Source of the DNA: Treponema sp.
GTDB taxonomy: Bacteria; Spirochaetota; Spirochaetia; Treponematales; Breznakiellaceae
Assembly: GCA_009786715.1 (NCBI GenBank)
Contig: WQRN01000015.1
Span: forward strand, 1 to 25,533
Reading direction: 5' to 3'
DNA length: 25,533 nt
In this document: positions 1 to 7,218 of the stretch, in pieces
Numbering within the stretch: position 1 is the first letter of the stretch
Layout of the letters: each line of letters begins with the position of its first letter
Notes under the pieces: generated by a model
What the model was told of the DNA's origin: nothing
Databases searched by the model: none
What the model saw: only the letters and a program-made list of their open reading frames with translations
Program-made: the position numbers and the translations under genes

Positions 1-11
1 TCCTCTCCTGT
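1..11 (-). promoter_or_regulatory. Ribosome-binding site of a gene beyond the left edge
   Basis: Read on the minus strand, this stretch is a strong AGGAG/GAGGA Shine-Dalgarno match lying directly after the cheX stop codon. It implies another minus-strand gene starting just outside the window, co-transcribed with cheY and cheX. The identity of that gene cannot be seen. Confidence 0.5.
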
Positions 12-500
12 TTAGACTTCAGGGTCAAGTTCAATTGCCACCATTAAATGAAAGATATCGTTTTCAAACGCTTTGTGCGGAATGCACAGAATGCGCGTTT
101 GCTTGCTGGGCCATGCGATTGAATGTTCTTTTCCCTTAATAATTGTAGGAATAGATATTACAATTCTGTCCCCGTTCGGAACTTTTGGTTTGATGTTTCC
201 GGCGATAATGTTGTTTATCTCACCGATAGCGTCGATAACGTCGGCGTCAATTTCCGAATGTTCCGCGCCTGTAAGCAAATCGGTTAATTTAATAGCAAGG
301 TCGCTCTTCATGGAAACAATAACAGCTCCCTTAACCGCGCCGGAAAGACCGATAACCGCCGAAATGTCCCATTCGAAAGCTTTATCCGGATCTAAAAAGT
401 GCGGATGCCTCGGGCTTACTTCAACGCCTACAAATTCCTTAAAAGTGTTGACCGTTACTTCTACAAACGGCTCTACATAGTTTTGCAATTCTACTGTCAT
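12..500 (-). CDS. cheX: CheX chemotaxis phosphatase
   Basis: A 162-residue protein of the CheC/CheX/FliY phosphatase family, which dephosphorylates CheY-P to end the motor-reversal signal; CheX is the main CheY-P phosphatase known in spirochaetes. The family signature is visible as E94-x-x-N97 inside GEINNIIAGN (93-102), the helix that reaches into the CheY active site. Length matches single-domain CheX. The ATG at 498-500 is preceded by AGGA about 8 bases upstream and lies 2 bases after the cheY stop, so the two genes form one transcription unit with cheY first. In the Treponema che operons I know, the order is cheA-cheW-cheX-cheY, so this may be a rearranged or second locus. Function is assigned with good confidence from the motif and from the CheY neighbour. 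Confidence 0.9.
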   Translation of the reverse strand: MTVELQNYVEPFVEVTVNTFKEFVGVEVSPRHPHFLDPDKAFEWDISAVIGLSGAVKGAVIVSMKSDLAIKLTDLLTGAEHSEIDADVIDAIGEINNIIAGNIKPKVPNGDRIVISIPTIIKGKEHSIAWPSKQTRILCIPHKAFENDIFHLMVAIELDPEV

Positions 501-502
501 CT

Positions 503-889
503 TTACATCCTGAATAAGCGTAGTTTTGCCAATTTCTGCTTGAATAAATCAAGTTTAATTGGTTTGGTGATATAATCAGTGGCGCCGTGTTTTAACGCTT
601 CGATGACGTTAAACTTTGCAGCCTCACTGGTTACCATGATAATGGGTAAGTCCTTATACTGATCCATCGCCCTGATCTGCTTTAAGAAGTCAATTCCGGA
701 TAATCTTGGCATATTCCAGTCAAGCAGTATCAGATCGACGGTTTGGGTTTCTAGTAAAGCTAAAGCTTCTTCCCCGTCTTTTGCTTCAATAAAGTTACAG
801 GCGGATTCTACCCCCGAGAATACACCTTTTACCGTGTTTCTCATAATACGCGAGTCATCAACGATCATAATTGTAACACCTGCAGGCAT
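503..889 (-). CDS. cheY: CheY chemotaxis response regulator
   Basis: A 128-residue stand-alone receiver domain with no output domain. The catalytic set sits at canonical CheY positions: acidic pair D11-D12, phospho-acceptor D57 (LLDWNMP), T87 and K109 (the TKP motif). Phosphorylated by CheA, it would bind the flagellar switch; CheX, encoded immediately downstream, would remove the phosphate. The start is well supported by an AAGGAGGAG ribosome-binding site. A second in-frame ATG at residue 8 (IMIVDD) exists but has no such site. A promoter candidate lies at 928-957. Other single-domain receivers, such as Spo0F or DivK types, look the same by sequence alone, but pairing with cheX makes CheY the best call. 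Confidence 0.9.
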   Translation of the reverse strand: MPAGVTIMIVDDSRIMRNTVKGVFSGVESACNFIEAKDGEEALALLETQTVDLILLDWNMPRLSGIDFLKQIRAMDQYKDLPIIMVTSEAAKFNVIEALKHGATDYITKPIKLDLFKQKLAKLRLFRM

Positions 890-927
890 AACTCCTCCTT
901 CTTCCTAATATGTTATATACCATATAT

Positions 928-957
928 ACTATAAAGATACAATATAATTATCGTAAA
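928..957 (-). promoter_or_regulatory. Candidate sigma70-type promoter of cheY-cheX
   Basis: On the minus strand TTTACG (952-957) and TATAGT (928-933) are separated by 18 bases, about 38 bases before the cheY start. The surrounding sequence is very AT-rich and contains other -10-like words, so the exact boxes are uncertain. Confidence 0.35.
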
Positions 958-968
958 ATGAAGCCATT

Positions 969-2498
969 TTATTCACTTTTTTCTACTCTCCACGAAACAG
1001 TCCAATTCCATTTATCCGGAAAATCGGGAGAAGCTGCCTTTAAACTCAGCCTTCCGTACTTGAAACGTATAGTACCGCTTAATGATAAGTCCCATTTTTC
1101 TTCTTTTTCCGCATAGAATGTCACACCAACTTTGGATCTCAATTGAAATCGCCGCAAAGACCAGTAAATGTCACAATCCAGCCCGATATTTTCCCAATCC
1201 CATGACTTATTTTCGGCATTTAAATCGGAAATTCCATCAATTGAAGCTGAAAAATTCAAATTTAACGGACTTTTTATGCCTATTTTCGCCATGTTAAGAG
1301 ATACCCCGATACCGCCCGAAAATCCGTTTTTTGTCTTTGACGGATTGGCCGAATTTCTGTCTGCTCCAAGAGATATTCTAGTCAGCCGGACGGCGCTGCT
1401 CCTGTTAGCCGCGGATGCCGGGAGCCGCCAGTAAAACCCTGCGGAACCGCGGTTAAAATCTTCGCCGAAACCCGGGCTGCGTAAAACCGCGTTTAACCTC
1501 AGCAAAGAACTGTGCTTTCCCTTCCATTCAATTTTAGCCGCACTTCTGAATCCTTCTCCATGATCTAATCCGTCTCTATAAACAAACTGCTTCCCCGCTC
1601 CGTCCGCCGCCAGCGAAATTAAGAGAGGCCGTTCTTTTTGCCCAAACGGCAGAACCGGCGAATAAGACACGCCCAAATTGGCGTAGATATCTGTGCCCGC
1701 AGCGAATGTTTCAGAAACGGCAAAATCCGAGCTAATAGAAATATCCGGGCTTGTAAAAAGAAGAGCGACGGCATAAATGTAAAAATCTCTTTCAGGCAGA
1801 GCAGGAGATTCCGAAAACCACGAACTTTGCTTTGACTGCGAAAGCGTTTTCTCTGTATAGAACGCCTCAAGCAGCAAATTATACGGCAGATTTCCTCTCT
1901 TTTTTTCTCCAAAAGAAAAATCCACCCCTCCGGAAAGAGCAGGTGAAAAATATTCAATTTCTGTCTGGGCGCAGATAAATCCTCTAAGCTTCATGTTAGA
2001 GTTAAAATTAAATACCGGCGTAGACAAGTACAGATAGGCTTCATCTTCTTTAGTGCTTGAAACAGTTGTTTTTGAATCTGCCATTATCGGCTTATGATTT
2101 TCAGCGTACGGAGGAGATCGAATCCATGGATTGCGTATTCTTGCCGCAAGCCCCCATTCATCAATAACGCCGTACAATAACCTTGAACCCGTGGGTTTAT
2201 GGTAAAGGCCTCCTGTAAAATTTGTTGCCTCTTTTTCCGGATCTCCCAACGGAGGGTCAAGCGAAAAATCGAACGCTCTTTTATCAAGCACCTGTCCTCT
2301 GAGAGTTAAACCCGGCGGATAATAATGCAGTTTTATTTCCGCCCGGTTATTAAACATGCCTGCAAGCATAGGGTCTTCAGTTATTTCCTGGGTGTTTTCC
2401 GCCCAGGAACCGGTCCATAGGAAACTCCAGCCGAAATCGTCGGCGTGGCTTGCCGCGGCGCACAACAGGGCGGCAGCGAAAAAAAATAAATTTTTCAT
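969..2498 (-). CDS. Predicted outer-membrane beta-barrel protein, unknown function
   Basis: A 509-residue protein I do not recognise. It begins with a clear Sec signal peptide (residues 1-19, probable cleavage after SHA, before DD). The rest is rich in alternating polar/hydrophobic stretches and aromatic girdle residues typical of beta-barrels, with repeated short strand-like segments in the last 150 residues. It ends in charged residues (VEKSE) rather than the usual terminal aromatic, so a barrel is likely but not proven. The ATG at 2496-2498 has no Shine-Dalgarno match; upstream on this strand is CCATATATAGCT, which could be a -10 so close to the ATG that the mRNA would be leaderless. It is followed by cheY after an 80-base gap and is probably transcribed separately. 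Confidence 0.7.
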   Translation of the reverse strand: MKNLFFFAAALLCAAASHADDFGWSFLWTGSWAENTQEITEDPMLAGMFNNRAEIKLHYYPPGLTLRGQVLDKRAFDFSLDPPLGDPEKEATNFTGGLYHKPTGSRLLYGVIDEWGLAARIRNPWIRSPPYAENHKPIMADSKTTVSSTKEDEAYLYLSTPVFNFNSNMKLRGFICAQTEIEYFSPALSGGVDFSFGEKKRGNLPYNLLLEAFYTEKTLSQSKQSSWFSESPALPERDFYIYAVALLFTSPDISISSDFAVSETFAAGTDIYANLGVSYSPVLPFGQKERPLLISLAADGAGKQFVYRDGLDHGEGFRSAAKIEWKGKHSSLLRLNAVLRSPGFGEDFNRGSAGFYWRLPASAANRSSAVRLTRISLGADRNSANPSKTKNGFSGGIGVSLNMAKIGIKSPLNLNFSASIDGISDLNAENKSWDWENIGLDCDIYWSLRRFQLRSKVGVTFYAEKEEKWDLSLSGTIRFKYGRLSLKAASPDFPDKWNWTVSWRVEKSE

Positions 2499-2499
2499 A

Positions 2500-2514
2500 G
2501 CTATATATGGCGCG
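2500..2514 (+). repeat. Direct repeat copy 1 (GCTATATATGGCGCG)
   Basis: Fifteen bases here match 2637-2651 at 14 of 15 positions (C/T difference at the 12th base). This copy overlaps the region just upstream of the ATG of the barrel gene; the second copy lies inside the inverted-repeat block. Confidence 0.6.
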
Positions 2515-2551
2515 AAGGTGCCGAAAAGCTTGACCGAGAATAAAAAAAGTA

Positions 2552-2703
2552 AAAAAAGGTGTCAAGCCTTCAGCTTGGCTTTTTTAAGGAAAGGATTTAT
2601 AGTCCGCTCACGCGGACGGACGGGTCAGTCACCTACGCTATATATGGTGCGGCTAAAAATTTTTTATACGCTATTAGTAGCGTAGGTGACTGACACCTTT
2701 TTT
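2552..2703. repeat. Nested inverted-repeat element, REP/BIME-like
   Basis: The outer ends are a perfect 13-base inverted repeat: AAAAAAGGTGTCA at 2552-2564 and its complement at 2691-2703. Inside lies a perfect 17-base inverted repeat, 2624-2640 against 2678-2694, whose right arm shares TGAC with the outer arm. There are also a 6-base-pair hairpin GTCCGC/GCGGAC (2602-2617), a 5-base-pair CAAGC/GCTTG hairpin (2563-2577), and an alternative 7-base-pair hairpin TACGCTA/TAGCGTA (2667-2684) that competes for the right arm of the 17-base stem. This arrangement resembles repetitive extragenic palindromes mobilised by RAYT (Y1) transposases; that link is inference. No transposase is present in the window. 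Confidence 0.7.
2637..2651 (+). repeat. Direct repeat copy 2 (GCTATATATGGTGCG)
   Basis: Near-identical to 2500-2514. It begins inside the left arm of the 17-base inverted repeat, suggesting that a larger unit has been partly duplicated. Confidence 0.6.
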
Positions 2704-2754
2704 CGCCCTTGTTTCTGCTGCTATATCATTATATTATGGACACGGGAGGGAACT

Positions 2755-4272
2755 ATGCCAAAGCAGCGTATATTCCTAAGCGGCGTCACCGGCGCGATGG
2801 GTTTTCCGAGTTTAAAAGCCCTGCTGGAAGACAAAGATGAAATTGAACTTGTTATACTTGCTCGCCCGTCTGAAGAAAATAAGAAAAAACTTAAATCATT
2901 CTCCGGCACCGCAGGTTTAACAATTGTGTGGGGAGACTTAACTAATTATAACGATGTAAAAACCTGTGTTCAAAATGCGGATATTGTACTTCATCTCGGC
3001 GGCCTTGTGTCTCCAAAGGCGGATTATCAGCCGGAATTAACAATGCGGATAAATGTCGGATCAACTGTAAATATTGTCAAAGCTGTTAAAGAATTAAATC
3101 AGATTGATAAAACCCATATTGTGTTCATCGGCACTGTTGCTGAAACGGGCGAGCGTATGCCGCCTATTCATTGGGGCCGGGTGGGCGATCCGATTAAACC
3201 GGCAGTATTTGATTATTATGCCGTAAGTAAAACAGCGGCAGAGCGGCATTTGATTGAATCGGGGGTACAGTGGGTTAGTTTGCGGCAGACTGGAATTATC
3301 GGGCCTGTTATGGCGGATATTGAAGACGCGATTATGTTTCATCAGGGGCTTGATAATGTTTTAGAGTACGCTTCCGATCGCGATTCAGCAGTTATGCTGA
3401 GAAATCTATGCCGCAAAGAACGTAATGGATCTTTAGGTAATAATTTTTGGGGGCATATTTTTAATATCGGCGGCGGGGAGAGCTGCCGCATAAGCGCTTA
3501 TAATTTATATAAAAAACTTTTTAAAGAAATCGGCATTACAAATCTTTCCTATGTGATGGATTCCAAATGGAGCGCCACCCGCAATTTTCACGGGCAGTAT
3601 TATCTTGATTCCGATAAACTTAACGATATTCTTTGTTTCCGAAACGACAGCATGGATTATTTTTATGAAGCATATCTTAAAAAACTCGGCGGCATTGCGG
3701 TAATGGCAAGAATAATTACAAAGCTTCCCGGCGGACAAAAAATGATGGGCGGTATTATTAAAAAGCGTTTTCATAAATTAACAAAAACAGAAAACGGCAC
3801 AATGCGCTTTATCGAAGAAAATATTGAAGATCGTATCAATGTTTTCTGGAGTTCAAAAGAAGCGTATTCGGCAATTCCTTCGATGGATAAATTTATTCCT
3901 TTTTCTGATTACGGTACAGTTGCGCATATCAATCATGGATACGATGAAAGTAAACCGGAGGCGGAACTAAATCTTCATGATGTAAAAGAAGCGGCGAAAT
4001 TCCGGGGCGGCGAATGTTTATCGGACAATATGACAACCGGTAACTGGACAGAAAAATTAAAATTTCGCTGCGCCTTCGGACACGAGTTTGATGCAAGTCC
4101 GCGTCTTGTGCTAGAGGGCGGACATTGGTGTCCTGTGTGCGAGCGTGAAAGCTGGAATTACCCAGAAAGAGCAAAAGTCGATCCGTTTTTCGCGCAGGTT
4201 TGGAATCCGCTTCATGATAAAAACGAAATAGAATGGAAATTTCTAAAAAATTATTCCGAGTTTAATGTGTAA
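2755..4272 (+). CDS. Extended SDR (NAD-dependent epimerase/dehydratase) with zinc-ribbon-like C-terminus
   Basis: A 505-residue protein. Residues 1 to about 330 form an extended short-chain dehydrogenase/reductase: nucleotide-binding GxxGxxG at G10-G13-G16, an acidic GDL at 60-62, and the catalytic Y155-x3-K159. The substrate is probably a nucleotide sugar or similar, but cannot be named. Typical members stop near 310-350 residues. Here about 170 more follow, ending in a small zinc-ribbon-like module with C421, C439, a GH at 442-443, and C459-P-V-C462, resembling the treble-clef/zinc-ribbon domains found in prokaryotic nucleic-acid-related proteins. The start is the ATG at 2755, six bases after GGGAGGG. 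A longer reading frame from a GTG at 2686 would begin inside the inverted-repeat element and is rejected. Apparently monocistronic, convergent with the XRE gene 10 bases away. Confidence 0.8.
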   Translation: MPKQRIFLSGVTGAMGFPSLKALLEDKDEIELVILARPSEENKKKLKSFSGTAGLTIVWGDLTNYNDVKTCVQNADIVLHLGGLVSPKADYQPELTMRINVGSTVNIVKAVKELNQIDKTHIVFIGTVAETGERMPPIHWGRVGDPIKPAVFDYYAVSKTAAERHLIESGVQWVSLRQTGIIGPVMADIEDAIMFHQGLDNVLEYASDRDSAVMLRNLCRKERNGSLGNNFWGHIFNIGGGESCRISAYNLYKKLFKEIGITNLSYVMDSKWSATRNFHGQYYLDSDKLNDILCFRNDSMDYFYEAYLKKLGGIAVMARIITKLPGGQKMMGGIIKKRFHKLTKTENGTMRFIEENIEDRINVFWSSKEAYSAIPSMDKFIPFSDYGTVAHINHGYDESKPEAELNLHDVKEAAKFRGGECLSDNMTTGNWTEKLKFRCAFGHEFDASPRLVLEGGHWCPVCERESWNYPERAKVDPFFAQVWNPLHDKNEIEWKFLKNYSEFNV

Positions 4273-4282
4273 AAATATATTA

Positions 4283-4606
4283 TTAATATTGTTCGTCAAT
4301 TACTGCGCATATTTGATTGACATTATAAATGAGCATAGCTTTAATTTTCTCTTTTTTATCCGCGGACATATTTATTAATTCGTTGTTTTCCGGATTTGTT
4401 TCTTCATAAAACAACCGATATGGTTCGATATGAAGAGCTTTTGCGATTCTTTCAATATATTGCAATGAAGGGAATCTTCTGCCAATCTCAATCTGCCTGA
4501 TATAACATGGGTCTGTATTGCACAATTCCGCTAATTTTTCCTGAGTATATTCTAATTGCTTACGGCGTTTTCTTAAATTTGTCATAAATATCTGTTGAAG
4601 CCCCAT
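4283..4606 (-). CDS. XRE/Cro-type HTH regulator
   Basis: A 107-residue DNA-binding protein. Residues about 10-66 form an HTH_3 (Cro/C1) domain: LRKRRKQLEYTQEKLAEL gives the first helices, and the recognition region runs from about D32 to E40 before a conserved G42. The final 40 residues are a short helical tail, rich in Lys/Glu and then hydrophobic, probably for dimerisation. Start at 4604-4606 gives MGLQQIF; an internal ATG at residue 8 is an equally plausible start, since neither has a strong Shine-Dalgarno. It is divergent from the lipoprotein operon that starts at 4752, so it may regulate itself and that operon, but no operator was identified. Its neighbour on the other side is convergent. 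Confidence 0.8.
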   Translation of the reverse strand: MGLQQIFMTNLRKRRKQLEYTQEKLAELCNTDPCYIRQIEIGRRFPSLQYIERIAKALHIEPYRLFYEETNPENNELINMSADKKEKIKAMLIYNVNQICAVIDEQY

Positions 4607-4664
4607 AACCTAGTCTAATAGCTCCTATTGATTTTAGAACAGTGTCTTTACGCTACTGCGATTT

Positions 4665-4673
4665 TGTGATAAT
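4665..4673 (+). promoter_or_regulatory. Candidate extended -10 promoter of the lipoprotein operon
   Basis: TGT followed by GATAAT (4668-4673) fits an extended -10 element, with no good -35. The predicted start near 4680 gives a leader of about 70 bases. Confidence 0.35.
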
Positions 4674-4676
4674 GTT

Positions 4677-4717
4677 AGCCATATGCGCCTGTATATTGCG
4701 TAATATACCCAATGGCT
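4677..4717 (+). other. Leader hairpin upstream of the lipoprotein gene
   Basis: AGCCAT (4677-4682) pairs with ATGGCT (4712-4717), enclosing a perfect 7-base-pair hairpin GTATATT/AATATAC (4691-4708, loop GCGT). Four T residues follow. It could be a weak attenuator, a stabilising 5-prime structure in the mRNA, or a protein-binding palindrome for the divergent XRE regulator. Confidence 0.4.
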
Positions 4718-4751
4718 TTTAAAAACAAGCGTCTTTCTTATGGAGGTTTTT

Positions 4752-5969
4752 ATGCGTAAAGCTCGTTTTTTTATAATATTGATTTTTATCTTCCAAACTT
4801 ATTCCTGCACAATTCCCAAAGAGGTGGAAGTAAGGAGCGCCTTACCTGCGTTAAAGTATTCTGCCGGTTTGAATGTGAATGAAATGCTTCTGGACATGAT
4901 TGGCGAAGCATTGGGCGACGGTATGGACATTAGTATTTTAGATTATACCGCAGACGATATTCAAACTTTTTTAATTCATTTGAACGCGGTAGAGGCGGTT
5001 TTTAAACTCGAAGATGTGTTGGATGAATTTGTGGTCAGTCTGCTGAAGAATACGGGAGGAATGTGGTTTTTAACACCTCAGTTTCTGTTTGATCTTAATG
5101 AGCTCGGAATGGATCCTATTATTCTGCCTCTTTCAAATATAGGCGAGATTTTAGGAAATCTTAAATTCGATCCCGCAGGCATAGAAGCTAAAATTTATTT
5201 TAAATCCAATGATCCTTTTATTGAAGATTTATATGTGTTCATGGAATTTATTGAAGTAGATGAAGACGGAATAGAAGTTAATCCCGAAAATCCGCTGAGC
5301 ACCCTCTCAATACCCGCTGCGCTTGAATTCTTACCAACTAAATTAGAACTGTCGGAAGGCGATATAATTGATTTAGCTAATAATGAGTATAATGATAATA
5401 AGCTACCGGACGGCGGCATTGAAATAATTAATTTCGCAAAATTATTAAATGCGAAAAAAGATATTAGCGTCAAGCTGGAAGTATCTATTCAGCCAAGAAT
5501 AACGATTGCGCCTTATAAATTAAGCGATGAATTGAGCATCTCCGCAGATGTTGTCATTAAACTTCCGCTTAAACTTAATGCTTCGGCAGGATCAGAATTT
5601 GTTTTGCCTTTACCTGATGATTTTTTAGCGGACGCAGGGGATTATATCGTTGTTTTTACCGATGTGCTGGAAAGTCTTTCGGTTTCAGCGGGAATGACGC
5701 CCGCTAATCCTTTTAATGGAACATCGTTAATAATCCGTCAGCCCGGTACAAGAATTGAGATTATGAATCCGTTAACTTCAAATTCTTTAGATTTTTCCAT
5801 CAGCGCCGCTGATATGGAAAAAATCAGAGGCGTGGGAAACAATTTAAATCCGGTAATCAGCTTAGGGTTTCCGAGAGACATGAGCATAGAGATACTTAGA
5901 GATTTTTGCATAACAACAATTACTCTGCAAGCCAATATCAGTTATTTATTAGATTTAAGCGGAGAATAA
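4752..5969 (+). CDS. Predicted lipoprotein, unknown function
   Basis: A 405-residue protein, not recognised. It opens with a short basic and hydrophobic signal (MRKARFF...) ending in a loose lipobox QTYSC, so C19 is the likely lipidated residue; spirochaete lipoboxes are commonly relaxed in this way. The mature part is acidic in its first third, then rich in alternating beta-type segments, which suggests an all-beta or lipid-binding fold, but no family is evident. The start was moved to the ATG at 4752, because GGAGG at 4742-4746 is correctly spaced for it; an ATG at 4740 lies upstream of that site. The stop is 1 base before the next gene, so it is translationally linked to the following barrel protein, and the two probably act together at the cell surface. 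Confidence 0.75.
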   Translation: MRKARFFIILIFIFQTYSCTIPKEVEVRSALPALKYSAGLNVNEMLLDMIGEALGDGMDISILDYTADDIQTFLIHLNAVEAVFKLEDVLDEFVVSLLKNTGGMWFLTPQFLFDLNELGMDPIILPLSNIGEILGNLKFDPAGIEAKIYFKSNDPFIEDLYVFMEFIEVDEDGIEVNPENPLSTLSIPAALEFLPTKLELSEGDIIDLANNEYNDNKLPDGGIEIINFAKLLNAKKDISVKLEVSIQPRITIAPYKLSDELSISADVVIKLPLKLNASAGSEFVLPLPDDFLADAGDYIVVFTDVLESLSVSAGMTPANPFNGTSLIIRQPGTRIEIMNPLTSNSLDFSISAADMEKIRGVGNNLNPVISLGFPRDMSIEILRDFCITTITLQANISYLLDLSGE

Positions 5970-5970
5970 A

Positions 5971-7209
5971 ATGAATAAAATTATAATACTTCTCATCTTA
6001 TTACAGATTGTTTTACCTTTGAATGTATTCGCGGATAACGAAGAAAATATATCTGAACAGGATGTATCAGAGAATGAAAAAGAACCGTTTCGTATAAAAG
6101 ATCGTTTTTTAGAAATTGGTTTTTTACAAACAAGAGCGGGGTTGTCCAATGACCATTTTATATCAAGCGATATATTTAAGGAAAAACTGGTTATCGATCT
6201 CGGTGATTTTTCCGGCGGTTTGAGAATCAATGCCGATCTTGGTTTTGTTCCTCTTTATTTCACTTATAACAAAGATGATCAATGGGGCTTTGGATTATCT
6301 CTCGGCGTTGACGCTGTTGGAATTATTAATCTTTCCGGAAACCTGCTTACATTAAGCGAAGCGGGAAATGACAGTTCGTTTGCCGGCGGAGCGGCGTTCG
6401 CGGAAGCGAAATTTTCCGGATTTTTTAAAAAATATAATTTTAAGATAAAAATTAATCCGTCTCTTTACTATCCTGTTATATATTTAGAAGGCGATCCTAA
6501 TATTTTTTACTCATTCAGCAATGCGTTGGAGTCTTCGGCAATTGAACTTCAATATAATTTATTAGTGCATACCGGATTCCAAATGGAAGATGACTCATCT
6601 TTCAAACTTACAGCGTCTCCGGGAATTGATATCCATTTAGGGGCTGAATATCCTCTTGCGGAAGTTCTTGGTTTAAAAGAAAAATATAAATTTCTTGACT
6701 TTATTGTCGGTGTGGATTTTATTAATATTCCTTTAATTCCGTCTCAAATGAAAAATTATATTAATATATCAGGTCAAATAGGCGACGGCACTCCATTATC
6801 AGAGATTGAAGATTTCAGTAATTTTCTTACCATTAACGAACCTGTTTACGGCTCTATAAATAAATTTGTTCTGCGTCCTTTTAAAATGCTTGCATGGGCG
6901 GATTGGAAACCATTTGACGCAATCCCTATCAGTTTTATTCCAACGCTTGGATTTTCGATAAGTCCTCTTTATGAAAAACCAGCTTCCATGGAGGCGGGGA
7001 TAAAAGTGCGTTATGACCATGCAAATCTTTTTATCGCGTCGCTTGGAATAGGTTACTTTGATCGTACTTGGAAAAACAGCCTTGATATTGCTTTAAATTT
7101 CCGTTACTTTGAATTTGATATCGGCGTGGAAATGCGTTCCCAGGACTTTGCGAAAAGCTGGCAGGGAAGCGGTTTAGGCGTTTATATCGGATTTAAAGCT
7201 GGAGGATAA
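5971..7209 (+). CDS. Predicted outer-membrane beta-barrel protein, unknown function
   Basis: A 412-residue exported protein with a signal peptide at residues 1-21 (cleavage after VFA, before DNEE), an acidic linker to about residue 40, then a long series of amphipathic beta-strands with Gly and aromatic residues, as in outer-membrane barrels. The last strand ends GVYIGFKAGG, so the terminal residue is not aromatic, though a Phe lies five from the end. Its GGAG ribosome-binding site is inside the end of the preceding lipoprotein gene, with ATG 1 base after that stop. A lipoprotein plus barrel pair is a common layout for an outer-membrane assembly or transport complex; that role here is inference. 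Confidence 0.75.
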   Translation: MNKIIILLILLQIVLPLNVFADNEENISEQDVSENEKEPFRIKDRFLEIGFLQTRAGLSNDHFISSDIFKEKLVIDLGDFSGGLRINADLGFVPLYFTYNKDDQWGFGLSLGVDAVGIINLSGNLLTLSEAGNDSSFAGGAAFAEAKFSGFFKKYNFKIKINPSLYYPVIYLEGDPNIFYSFSNALESSAIELQYNLLVHTGFQMEDDSSFKLTASPGIDIHLGAEYPLAEVLGLKEKYKFLDFIVGVDFINIPLIPSQMKNYINISGQIGDGTPLSEIEDFSNFLTINEPVYGSINKFVLRPFKMLAWADWKPFDAIPISFIPTLGFSISPLYEKPASMEAGIKVRYDHANLFIASLGIGYFDRTWKNSLDIALNFRYFEFDIGVEMRSQDFAKSWQGSGLGVYIGFKAGG

Positions 7210-7218
7210 ATAGCCTAT

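Noticed and set aside
1619..1957. Overlapping 112-residue reading frame inside the barrel gene
   Set aside because: It lies on the same strand in another frame, has no ribosome-binding site and a composition typical of an out-of-frame shadow; the barrel frame has a signal peptide and is continuous.
2686..2754. N-terminal extension of the SDR protein from a GTG at 2686
   Set aside because: The extension lies inside the inverted-repeat element, has no ribosome-binding site and encodes no conserved SDR sequence; ATG 2755 has a good site and starts directly at the Rossmann fold.
4740..4751. ATG at 4740 as start of the lipoprotein
   Set aside because: The GGAGG site lies after this ATG and serves the ATG at 4752, which also gives a normal signal peptide.
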